In this document: piece by piece, positions 1-5,633 of the stretch
Position numbering within the stretch: the first letter of the stretch is position 1
Layout: every line of letters starts with the position of its first letter
NCBI GenBank assembly: GCA_017508895.1
Contig: JAFWRA010000252.1
Location: 1 to 5,633 of the forward strand
Direction: 5' to 3'
Length of the DNA stretch: 5,633 nt
DNA from: Bacteroidales bacterium
GTDB lineage: Bacteria > Bacteroidota > Bacteroidia > Bacteroidales > F082
Notes under the pieces: generated by a model
Told to the model about the DNA's origin: nothing
The model's database searches: none
Seen by the model: only the letters and a program-made list of their open reading frames with translations
Translations under genes and position numbers: made by a program

Positions 1-261
1 ACTTTCTGGATAGAGCCTAACGCTCTTGGTTCCCGAAGAGCCAGGACGCGTTTGAGTGGACTGTTCGATTTGGCTATCTACCCAGCTGGAAAACGTTCCG
101 GTGGCTGTTCCACCCGAATGCCAATGCGTGGGCTCGCTGACGCGATTGGTCCATTGCTCGAAGCCACGATTGTCGAACTGAGGACCGTATTGGGCAGTAA
201 GATTGATGCTTAAGAAACTGAAAAAGAATAGACTGGTAATAAAAATACTGCTGCGTTTCAT
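1..261 (-). CDS. Secreted PCMD-like protein, N-terminal part (runs off the left edge)
   Basis: Reading the minus strand from the ATG at 261-259 gives 87 codons without a stop up to base 1, so only the N-terminus is present. Residues 1-23 form a signal peptide: MKRSS, then a hydrophobic stretch rich in Phe, Leu and Ile, ending LTAQ. The mature part starts QYGPQFDNRGFEQWTN, followed by EPTHWHSGGTATGTF and, near residues 74-84, SSGTKSVRLYP. The pattern of 'N-x-GFE-x-W', then 'P-x-x-W', then 'GTKSVRL' is what I associate with the start of PCMD-domain (putative carbohydrate metabolism domain) proteins, which are secreted beta-sandwich proteins common in Bacteroidales. The family call is from memory of the pattern and covers only the first part of the domain. 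Substrate and function are unknown. It is divergent from the operon starting at 396. Existence of the gene is well supported; the family name is moderately supported. Confidence 0.8.
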   Translation of the reverse strand, partial: MKRSSIFITSLFFFSFLSINLTAQYGPQFDNRGFEQWTNRVSEPTHWHSGGTATGTFSSWVDSQIEQSTQTRPGSSGTKSVRLYPES

Positions 262-285
262 AGGATAAGTGGTTAATAATGTTTG

Positions 286-293
286 CGAAATTA
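286..293 (-). promoter_or_regulatory. Weak -7-like box for the minus-strand secreted protein
   Basis: On the minus strand this reads TAATTTCG, one mismatch from the Bacteroidetes -7 consensus TAnnTTTG. It lies about 25 nt upstream of the ATG at 261. No convincing TTTG -33 element was seen at the expected distance, so this is only a candidate. Confidence 0.25.
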
Positions 294-336
294 AAGAAAA
301 AGGAACTTGAGGCCATAAAGATTTCACTCTTTTCCG

Positions 337-344
337 TACTTTTG
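337..344 (+). promoter_or_regulatory. Bacteroidetes-type -7 box of the barrel/phosphoesterase operon
   Basis: TACTTTTG matches the -7 consensus TAnnTTTG exactly. It lies about 50 nt upstream of the probable GTG start at 396, which would leave an AT-rich 5' leader of roughly 45 nt. The -33 region is poor: no TTTG is seen at the expected spacing. The same octamer also precedes the genes at 2235 and 5548. Confidence 0.55.
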
Positions 345-395
345 TAAACCAAATGAGAACGAACTTAAAATCATTATTCATTTAAATAATTGGTC

Positions 396-1163
396 GTGAA
401 AAAGATTGTATTATTCTGTAGCCTTATTCTGGCATCGGTGGCAGCGCAAGCCCAAGGCTATACTAGGGGAAGGTTCCTTATGGAGGGCGATTACACCCGT
501 ACATCGGGCTTCGAGCCATCGGCGGTGCTCGCCATTGATTTCAGGAATAGGCACGAGTTTTGTTCTTCTCCTAATTATTCCGAGTTTGCTTATACCTTTG
601 GATATAAAGCTGGTCCAGACAAGCACTTTTTTAATGTGGCCTATCAATTCGGAATCAATACGAGTTGGAGGAATGAAGGCCTGCTTTATCTTGAAAATCG
701 TTATCTGTATCGCCGTTTCAAGGCGTATGGCATTCAGGAATTCACCGGTATGTTCTGCATAGGCTATCGCAACATCCATTGGAACTTTAAATTAGGCCTC
801 TGCAATCGCTATATGGCTGCGATTCCACTGCGCCTTGACGGAGGCATGGGTACCATCTTCGAGCCGATGAATGTGGTGTTTGACCTCGAATACTATTTGT
901 TCCCCAATGCACCAGTGAAGAATCCAACTTCTAGATTTGACGAGATGCATTCATGGAATATCGGTTGCGGCATATCCAACTGTCGCGAGTTCATCGTCGA
1001 GCGTGTGACCTTGTTCTACTATACCCTCAACGGCTATTACAATATTAACGACAAATGGCGTGTGTTGGGTGAAGCAGGACTGCATCCTGCCGGTGTCCTG
1101 AACCTATCATCGCAATACAACGGATTCTTCATCAATGTTGGTTTCACCTATAATTTTGATTAA
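396..1163 (+). CDS. Putative outer-membrane beta-barrel protein of unknown family
   Basis: I do not recognise the family. From the GTG at 396 the protein has 255 residues and opens MKKIVLFCSLILASVAAQAQ, a textbook signal peptide with likely cleavage after AQA at residue 19. An in-frame TTG at 390 would only add two residues (MV) before this signal, so GTG is preferred. The mature part is rich in Tyr, Phe, Trp and Gly, with short alternating strands separated by turns, for example near residues 61-70, 79-89, 116-126, 128-136, 160-169, 206-215 and 244-254. It ends FFINVGFTYNFD, with the aromatic-rich last strand expected of an outer-membrane barrel. The size would suit roughly 8-12 strands. Five Cys occur after the signal (56, 121, 136, 191, 196), which is many for such a barrel. 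It is the first gene of an operon with the phosphoesterase, whose ATG starts 2 nt after this stop. A barrel fold is inferred from composition, and no ligand can be named. Confidence 0.75.
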   Translation: MKKIVLFCSLILASVAAQAQGYTRGRFLMEGDYTRTSGFEPSAVLAIDFRNRHEFCSSPNYSEFAYTFGYKAGPDKHFFNVAYQFGINTSWRNEGLLYLENRYLYRRFKAYGIQEFTGMFCIGYRNIHWNFKLGLCNRYMAAIPLRLDGGMGTIFEPMNVVFDLEYYLFPNAPVKNPTSRFDEMHSWNIGCGISNCREFIVERVTLFYYTLNGYYNINDKWRVLGEAGLHPAGVLNLSSQYNGFFINVGFTYNFD

Positions 1164-1165
1164 TT

Positions 1166-2083
1166 ATGAAAAAACGACTGCATATTCTATTTGTAATCTC
1201 ACTTACCATTGGATTAGGGTTGTCCTCCTGCAACCGCTTGGATGTCGCAGGCATGGTCATCAACCGCAGTGACACTGAGGAACGCGTGGCCGACTGGCTC
1301 GACTACAACGCACAGAACGGCGAACCCGTCATCGAGAATGCCCCTGACGAGTACCACTTTTATTCCTGTTCCGATTCGCACTATTCCGAGCGCGACAGCA
1401 TCGTTCCGCAGGGCGAGAACGACCGTCTCTACAAGTACATCACTGCCGAGCGCAACGACCCGATGGCCATTTTCGCCATCCATGCCGGCGATATGGTCAA
1501 CGAGAGTGGGGAAGCGGGCTTTAGGATGACCCAAGACGCTTTGGTTTACGATTCCGTGAATCAGGTCAAAAACGACCCCTGTTTCTTGGTCATTGGCAAC
1601 CATGACGTTTACTTCGATTGCGCCCCGTTTTTCAAGCAGTATTTCCATACCTCAACCTATACCGTTACGGTGAATACCGTCAGTGGCTATAAGGATTTGT
1701 TCATCTTCCTTGATTCGGGTAACGGTACCCATGGCAAGCGGCAGTTGGAATGGCTGGAGGAGAAGCTCTCGCATCGCGAGGATTACCGACACTGCTTCGT
1801 CGTCAGTCACAACTGGCTGTTCCGCACCTCTTATAATTACACCACCACGCCTGCTGCCAACTTGCCACAAGACGAGCAATATGCCTTCATGGACCTGATG
1901 AGCAACAACAATGTTGAGATGGTCATCATGGGTCACTTCCACATGCGCGAGCAGCGTCAGTTTGGCGGTGTGCAGTATGTGATGACCGACAACCTCAATG
2001 AAGATAAGGTGACACCGAGTTATCTGGTGATGACGGTCGGGGAGAAGGTCAGATATGCGTATGAAGAGCTGGAGATGGAGTAA
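1166..2083 (+). CDS. Lipoprotein, calcineurin-like metallophosphoesterase
   Basis: The 305-residue product has a lipoprotein signal peptide: MKKRLH, a hydrophobic core, then LSSC with the lipidated Cys at residue 22. Residues from about 63 to 260 carry the complete metallophosphoesterase (Metallophos, PF00149) motif series in order: D70-S-H72 (DxH), G108-D109-M-V, G144-N-H-D147, the VVSH motif with H215, and G256-H-F-H259. These residues bind the two-metal centre that hydrolyses phosphoesters in this family, so the enzyme should be active. The substrate (nucleotide, phospholipid, phosphoprotein or sugar phosphate) cannot be read from sequence. The residues after Cys22 are NRLD, without the Ser plus acidic run described as a surface-export signal in Bacteroidetes lipoproteins, so a periplasm-facing position is more likely. 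It is co-transcribed with the upstream barrel gene (2-nt gap), and a terminator follows 54 nt after the stop. Length is normal for the family. Confidence 0.92.
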   Translation: MKKRLHILFVISLTIGLGLSSCNRLDVAGMVINRSDTEERVADWLDYNAQNGEPVIENAPDEYHFYSCSDSHYSERDSIVPQGENDRLYKYITAERNDPMAIFAIHAGDMVNESGEAGFRMTQDALVYDSVNQVKNDPCFLVIGNHDVYFDCAPFFKQYFHTSTYTVTVNTVSGYKDLFIFLDSGNGTHGKRQLEWLEEKLSHREDYRHCFVVSHNWLFRTSYNYTTTPAANLPQDEQYAFMDLMSNNNVEMVIMGHFHMREQRQFGGVQYVMTDNLNEDKVTPSYLVMTVGEKVRYAYEELEME

Positions 2084-2137
2084 AAAGGTCTCTACCATTC
2101 ACTTTTCAACGCATTGAATTACAAATAGTTGATTTTT

Positions 2138-2192
2138 GGCTTTCCGCAAATATCTCTACACGAGGCTTAGGCTTGCGGAAAGCCTGTTTTTT
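2138..2192 (+). terminator. Rho-independent terminator of the barrel/phosphoesterase operon
   Basis: The arms GGCTTTCCGCAA (2138-2149) and TTGCGGAAAGCC (2173-2184) are a perfect 12-bp inverted repeat with a 23-nt loop. They are followed by TG and then six T (2187-2192). The T-run is on the plus-strand side only, so it terminates rightward transcription coming from the phosphoesterase gene, whose stop ends at 2083. The right arm also supplies the TTG that may act as -33 element of the next promoter. Confidence 0.85.
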
Positions 2193-2205
2193 CACTATAC
2201 TTTTG
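2173..2205 (+). promoter_or_regulatory. Promoter of the plug/barrel protein gene
   Basis: The -7 box TACTTTTG (2198-2205) matches the consensus TAnnTTTG. A TTG at 2173-2175 lies 22 nt upstream, close to the expected -33 position. Transcription would start near 2210, about 25 nt before the ATG at 2235. The -33 candidate is inside the 3' arm of the preceding terminator hairpin. Confidence 0.6.
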
Positions 2206-2234
2206 CATGGTCAAACCTAAAATTGTACCATGCG

Positions 2235-4451
2235 ATGAACACAAGAATCCTATTCCCCACAGCCGCCTTTGTGATGCTCAGCGTGGCGGTCTTTGCCCAA
2301 GTCGAAATTCCTGAAGTCAAACCGAAAGCCGACAGCCTGCAGATGGCGGTAGACACTTTGCTGCTTGAAGGCATCACCATCACGGCAGAAAGACCTTTGT
2401 TTTCGGTAGAAGGAGAGAAGACGTTGTATCAAGTTTCAGACGACCCGACCGTGCAAGGCGGCGTGGCCTCCGATGCCTTGCAGAATGCACCCGGAGTGAG
2501 CGTCGATGTGGAAGGCAACATCACCTTGCGCGGGACTTCTTCCGTTGAAATTTGGATCAATGACCAGCCTTCCAACCTCACGGAAGAAAACCTCAAGGCC
2601 TACATCCAGACCTTGCCCGCCAACGCCATCGACCGCATAGAAGTCATCACTAACCCATCGGCGCGCTATGCCACCACCGCCGATGGCATCATCAACATCG
2701 TGATGAACACCAAAATCAAGCGGAACGAGTTCTTTTGCTTTGGCACCAATGTTTCTTCGCAACCCTACGTGATGCCGTGGGCTTCTTACGTCTGGAAAAA
2801 CGATAAGTGGACGGTGAATGCCTACGCGAACACCTATTGGTATCATGGTAAAGGCGAAGCGCATTCCGAGAAGGATTTGTATGGTGAAGATGAAGAAGGA
2901 AACCAAGTCTTGACCAGCCATTTGAAGAGTAGTATGTCCAACAATTACGCTACTTACAGTCCAGGGCTCAACCTCAACTTGACTTACACGCCTGACAAGA
3001 TGAACACATTCTCTTTGTATGCCATGTTTTGGGATTCATTTGGGCCTTCGGAGGTTAGACAGGAGCGCGAACGCATTGAATACATTGAACAATCGGGCGA
3101 GTACAAATACTCCATCGAGAACAAATCAAATTCAAACTATCTCTTCTTGCCTTTCGGGTTGAACTATCAGCACAAATTCGATGAAGAAGGACATAACCTT
3201 ACTTTACGCATGAATGGAAGTATTACCCGTTCGGCGCTTCCTATTGATTATCACAAGATTTACACCTTGCCGTCTCCGTATGAAAGGGCATTCGTGATGG
3301 ACTATGTCTCGACCAACATCCCTATCAATGCACGCGTGGATTACAATTTACCTTATTCCAAGAATGGTGAATTTGGCATGGGCATCAATGCCGGTTGGGA
3401 AGGAAAAAACGAGTGCAGCCCATTGGACAGTCTGGCCAATGGCGTATATGTGCACGACTCGGTAATGTCGTATCGATTCCGTCAGGTCGATCATCATTTG
3501 GGCGGCTATTTCCAGGTGCGGCACCGTTTCGGCAATTTTACTGTGCAGCCTACTTTGAGTTTAAGGTATTATAGGACGGGAATTGTCTATCCCGACGCTC
3601 CAAATTATGATTCTACAGCTTATTATTTCTATCCTTTGCCATCGCTGCATCTGTCGTATCACACCCAGTCGATGCACAACTTCAAGTTGAGTTATTCCAT
3701 GAGGATCCAGAATCCTTACGCAGAGCAACTGAGTCCTTTTATCAAATTCGATGAGGAATCCTATGCTACGGGCAATCCTAAGCTGAAACAAGTTTTCACC
3801 CACAACATTGAGGCAAGTTGGACGAAGTATTGGGACGATTTTGGTTCTGTAGGTTTGACGGGATATTATAAAGGAAAACAAAATGAAATCAACAAGATAA
3901 CTGATGCGGCTTACCATGAGCATTATGGCAGGGTGGTCTCTTTCAACTGGCCGGTCAATGTAGGCAGGTCGTATAATGCGGGTGGTGAGTTCAACATGAT
4001 GTATCGTCCGAACGGGATGTTCAATTTGCGGTTTTATGCCAACCTTTATGAATCTTACATCAAGACCGATGATGCTTTGGAACCGAGTGAGATGCTTTGC
4101 TACAGTTTTCGACTGAACCTTTGGACCAAGCTATGGGACCGTCTGGAAGTGCATGCCTCGGCTTACTACAATTCTCCGACCCAGACGCTGTTTTGGAAGA
4201 AGGGCGCCAATTATTCCGTCGACTGCGGTATGCGTGCCGATTTCTTCAATCATAAGTTGTCGGTGTTTGTTAACGGCTATGATTTGTTTGGTTTGTTGAA
4301 GCAAGACACTTACATTGATAGCCCAACGGTAACGGTTTCAGAAACATCGAGATACAATTCTTCTTGTGTGTGTGCAGGTTTTACATTGCGTTTCGGTAAC
4401 ATCGAACTGGAGAATGAGGCCCAAAATGGTGGGGAAGCGGCGGGGCAATAA
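2235..4451 (+). CDS. Outer-membrane beta-barrel protein with TonB-dependent plug (OMP_b-brl_3 type)
   Basis: The ATG at 2235 gives a 738-residue protein starting MNTRILFPTAAFVMLSVAVF and then AQ, a signal peptide cleaved near residue 21. The reading frame stays open upstream to a TTG at 2136, but that region overlaps the terminator and promoter and would bury the signal peptide, so it is not coding. Residues 42-54 (LLLEGITITAERP) resemble the linker/TonB-box region. Residues about 65-158 are a plug domain, with the motifs DALQNAPGVSVD, NITLRGTSSVEIWINDQPSN, IDRIEVITNPSARY and DGIINIV. The rest is a large barrel rich in aromatic strands, ending GFTLRFGN near residue 720 plus a short polar tail. 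Family knowledge: such proteins sit in the outer membrane and many import ligands using TonB energy. The usual N-terminal carboxypeptidase-regulatory-like domain is absent. No SusD partner is adjacent, so the ligand is unknown. The regulator gene follows after 64 nt. Confidence 0.9.
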   Translation: MNTRILFPTAAFVMLSVAVFAQVEIPEVKPKADSLQMAVDTLLLEGITITAERPLFSVEGEKTLYQVSDDPTVQGGVASDALQNAPGVSVDVEGNITLRGTSSVEIWINDQPSNLTEENLKAYIQTLPANAIDRIEVITNPSARYATTADGIINIVMNTKIKRNEFFCFGTNVSSQPYVMPWASYVWKNDKWTVNAYANTYWYHGKGEAHSEKDLYGEDEEGNQVLTSHLKSSMSNNYATYSPGLNLNLTYTPDKMNTFSLYAMFWDSFGPSEVRQERERIEYIEQSGEYKYSIENKSNSNYLFLPFGLNYQHKFDEEGHNLTLRMNGSITRSALPIDYHKIYTLPSPYERAFVMDYVSTNIPINARVDYNLPYSKNGEFGMGINAGWEGKNECSPLDSLANGVYVHDSVMSYRFRQVDHHLGGYFQVRHRFGNFTVQPTLSLRYYRTGIVYPDAPNYDSTAYYFYPLPSLHLSYHTQSMHNFKLSYSMRIQNPYAEQLSPFIKFDEESYATGNPKLKQVFTHNIEASWTKYWDDFGSVGLTGYYKGKQNEINKITDAAYHEHYGRVVSFNWPVNVGRSYNAGGEFNMMYRPNGMFNLRFYANLYESYIKTDDALEPSEMLCYSFRLNLWTKLWDRLEVHASAYYNSPTQTLFWKKGANYSVDCGMRADFFNHKLSVFVNGYDLFGLLKQDTYIDSPTVTVSETSRYNSSCVCAGFTLRFGNIELENEAQNGGEAAGQ

Positions 4452-4510
4452 TTGTTGAATTGTTGCGTTGTTGAAATGATAATTCGACGAAGTCAATTGT
4501 TTAATTGTTG
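4450..4510 (+). repeat. Two clusters of 8-bp tandem repeats, unit AATTGTTG
   Basis: Three adjacent octamers occupy 4450-4473: AATTGTTG, AATTGTTG and the variant CGTTGTTG. After a 21-nt spacer, two more occupy 4495-4510: AATTGTTT and AATTGTTG. The first copy overlaps the stop codon (4449-4451) of the plug/barrel gene, and the last ends 5 nt before the ATG of the regulator gene at 4516. The array fills most of the spacer between these two genes. Its role is unknown: it could be an operator, a slippage-prone tract or a transcript element. No TAnnTTTG box or terminator is seen here, so read-through from the upstream gene is likely. Confidence 0.7.
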
Positions 4511-4515
4511 AGACG

Positions 4516-5478
4516 ATGCTGAATTTGCTATACAAATCAAGATGTTGGTTGGCCTTTGTGCTGATATGCCTATTGGCAGCTTGCAATGTGAAGTCCGACA
4601 TGGACAACATGGAACGGACGGTGTTGGAGATCGAAGGCAAATTCAGCAGGGGAGAGGACATCTCGCAGGACACCTCCATTTTTCAGGCACGGCGTTATTT
4701 CAATCTCACTGACGATGCCGAGATGAAAACCTTGTCGGCCCTTTACAGCGGTTGCGTCTATTGGCAGCAAAACAACTTCGACTCGGCCATGGCGGCTTTG
4801 AATGAGGCCATTGTCACGGCAAGGTCGAGTGAGAACATCAAACTGATGGAAAAAGTACAGACCACCATTTCAACCTTGAATGGCGACCTGGACCATAGCG
4901 AAAATATGATTTCAGTTTTTCTGCGCCGGCGCAAAATGCTTTTTATCATTTCGTTGGTATTGGTTGTGGCGGTCGCGTTGGTGTTTTTCCTCTTGTATCG
5001 TGCCACTCAAAAACGTGCTACGATAGCTGAGTTGAACCTGGATATTACCCGTTTGCAACAAGAATCCGAGGCATTAGCTGAGACCAATCGCGATAACCTC
5101 TTCCGAAAGGTAATGATGGTTTACAAGATTTTCTTGATTGGCGAGAACAAGGATATTGACAAGCCGTCCTTCCAAAAGCTGAAATCATGTGTCTGCGGAC
5201 AAGCCGACTCTGCCTATGATGTTATCTTTGAAGAATACAACAAGGTTTATCCCGATGTGGTTCAACGCATCAAGAGTAACCAACCTGCTATGACCGATAG
5301 TGAATTCAAGGTCTGCATATTATCGATGATGCCATTTTCAGTGAAGGAAGTGGCTGACATTTTGGATGTATCATCCGCGATGATCGGTAAAGCACGCACC
5401 AGTATACGCAAGAAGTTGGGTATGACCGAGGCCAGAGGGAACATTGAAGAGTTTGTTTTGGGGACGGCAGAAAAATAA
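4516..5478 (+). CDS. Membrane-tethered lipoprotein regulator with TPR-like segment and LuxR-like HTH
   Basis: The 320-residue product combines an export signal with a DNA-binding end. Residues 1-23 form a lipoprotein signal peptide ending LLAAC, with Cys23 lipidated. Residues about 73-106 match one TPR unit (ALYSGCVYWQQNNFDSAMAA, then LNEAI). Residues 142-161 are a single hydrophobic membrane segment (FIISLVLVVAVALVFFLLY), and about 165-195 are heptad-like and probably a coiled coil. Residues 259-303 fit a LuxR/GerE-type helix-turn-helix: MTDSEFKVCILSM, then FSVKEVADILDVSS and a basic helix ending SIRKKLGM. The likely layout is a periplasmic sensor, one membrane pass and a cytoplasmic DNA-binding domain, making it a one-component signal transducer. 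Related Bacteroidetes proteins normally carry many TPRs and are much longer, so the sensor part is short here. RRRK at 137-140 lies on the presumed periplasmic side of the membrane helix. The signal and target genes are unknown; the neighbouring plug/barrel gene or the gene at 5548 are candidates by position. Confidence 0.85.
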   Translation: MLNLLYKSRCWLAFVLICLLAACNVKSDMDNMERTVLEIEGKFSRGEDISQDTSIFQARRYFNLTDDAEMKTLSALYSGCVYWQQNNFDSAMAALNEAIVTARSSENIKLMEKVQTTISTLNGDLDHSENMISVFLRRRKMLFIISLVLVVAVALVFFLLYRATQKRATIAELNLDITRLQQESEALAETNRDNLFRKVMMVYKIFLIGENKDIDKPSFQKLKSCVCGQADSAYDVIFEEYNKVYPDVVQRIKSNQPAMTDSEFKVCILSMMPFSVKEVADILDVSSAMIGKARTSIRKKLGMTEARGNIEEFVLGTAEK

Positions 5479-5498
5479 TCTTCCTCAAAGTGGCGAGA

Positions 5499-5521
5499 TA
5501 CTTTTGTATTAGCTACTTTTG
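5499..5521 (+). promoter_or_regulatory. Tandem Bacteroidetes-type -7 boxes before the last gene
   Basis: TACTTTTG occurs twice, at 5499-5506 and 5514-5521, 15 bp apart start to start. Both match TAnnTTTG. They lie 27-49 nt upstream of the ATG at 5548. No clear TTTG -33 box is seen for either. They imply that the last gene has its own promoter(s), separate from the regulator gene. No hairpin terminator is visible between 5479 and 5498. Confidence 0.5.
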
Positions 5522-5547
5522 CAGAGTAAAATGCATGTTCGACTATC

Positions 5548-5633
5548 ATGAAAAAACACTATCAGAGAACCCTGTTGACCGTATGCTTCTGTTGGGCTTT
5601 TATCAGCGGTTTCGCCCAAGTGAAAGTGTATAA
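5548..5633 (+). CDS. Exported protein, N-terminal fragment (runs off the right edge)
   Basis: The ATG at 5548 opens 28 codons plus two bases before the window ends. The visible peptide is MKKHYQRTLLTVCFCWAFIS followed by GFAQVKVY: a signal peptide with a basic start (KKHYQR), a hydrophobic core and a probable cleavage near FAQ at residue 24. An ATG at 5531 is in another frame and does not encode this signal. The closing bases TAA are out of frame and are not a stop. The mature protein is not visible, so no function can be given. It sits 69 nt downstream of the regulator gene behind tandem promoter-like boxes. Confidence 0.7.
   Translation, partial: MKKHYQRTLLTVCFCWAFISGFAQVKVY

Noticed and set aside
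74..352. Minus-strand open frame of 92 codons overlapping the first secreted protein
   Set aside because: It crosses the intergenic region and is in a different frame from the clear signal-peptide gene starting at 261; its peptide is of low complexity without motifs.
373..390. Inverted repeat ATTATT / AATAAT just before the barrel gene
   Set aside because: Arms are only 6 bp and pure A/T in an AT-rich leader, which is expected by chance.
593..600. TACCTTTG, a further match to the -7 consensus
   Set aside because: It lies inside the barrel coding sequence with no gene start nearby, so it is taken as a chance match; it also shows that the short consensus alone is weak evidence.
1214..2098. 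Two long consecutive minus-strand open frames opposite the phosphoesterase gene
   Set aside because: They mirror the codon structure of the phosphoesterase, whose catalytic motifs are all intact. Their peptides show no domain or signal, and they have no promoter.
2136..2234. Upstream TTG-initiated extension of the plug/barrel gene
   Set aside because: It overlaps the terminator hairpin and the -7 box, and would place a 33-residue leader before an ideal signal peptide.
2436..2921. Minus-strand open frame of 161 codons opposite the plug domain
   Set aside because: The plus strand has unmistakable plug motifs here; the minus frame is a shadow with no recognisable features.
4494..4507. Small hairpin CAATT-GTTT-AATTG before the regulator gene
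   Set aside because: It arises from the 8-bp repeat itself, is only 5 bp and A/T-rich, and lacks a T-run, so it is not called a terminator.

Overview
The window looks like chromosomal DNA from a Bacteroidetes bacterium, most likely of the order Bacteroidales. This rests on four things: sequences matching the Bacteroidetes -7 promoter box TAnnTTTG in front of genes, no clear Shine-Dalgarno sequences, short N-terminal export signals often ending in AQ, and protein types typical of this phylum (a TonB-plug/OMP_b-brl_3-like outer-membrane protein, a PCMD-like secreted protein and a lipoprotein/TPR/TM/HTH regulator). Genus and species cannot be read from the sequence.

Layout. Bases 1-261 (minus strand) hold the first 87 codons of a secreted protein resembling PCMD-domain proteins; it runs off the left edge. 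A 134-bp divergent intergenic region (262-395) follows. Next comes a two-gene operon on the plus strand: an unrecognised outer-membrane beta-barrel candidate (396-1163, probable GTG start) and, 2 nt later, a lipoprotein of the calcineurin-like metallophosphoesterase family with all metal-binding motifs intact (1166-2083). A strong hairpin plus T-run (2138-2192) ends this operon and is directly followed by a promoter for a 738-residue outer-membrane beta-barrel protein with a TonB plug (2235-4451). A 64-bp spacer carrying an unusual set of 8-bp repeats (4450-4510) leads into a 320-residue membrane-tethered HTH regulator (4516-5478). Two tandem -7-like boxes then precede the first 28 codons of another exported protein (5548 to the right edge).

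How the genes may work together. Every gene encodes an exported or membrane-bound protein, so this is a cell-envelope neighbourhood. The regulator sits just behind the plug/barrel protein and in front of a gene with its own promoter, so either could be its target; this is inference from position. There is no SusD-like partner and no glycoside hydrolase, so this is not a classical polysaccharide utilisation locus. No RNA gene, insertion sequence, CRISPR array or phage gene was seen. I did not find convincing evidence of a wholly new system. The most unusual items are the compact lipidated one-component regulator, the 8-bp repeat array in front of it, and the unassigned barrel/phosphoesterase pair.
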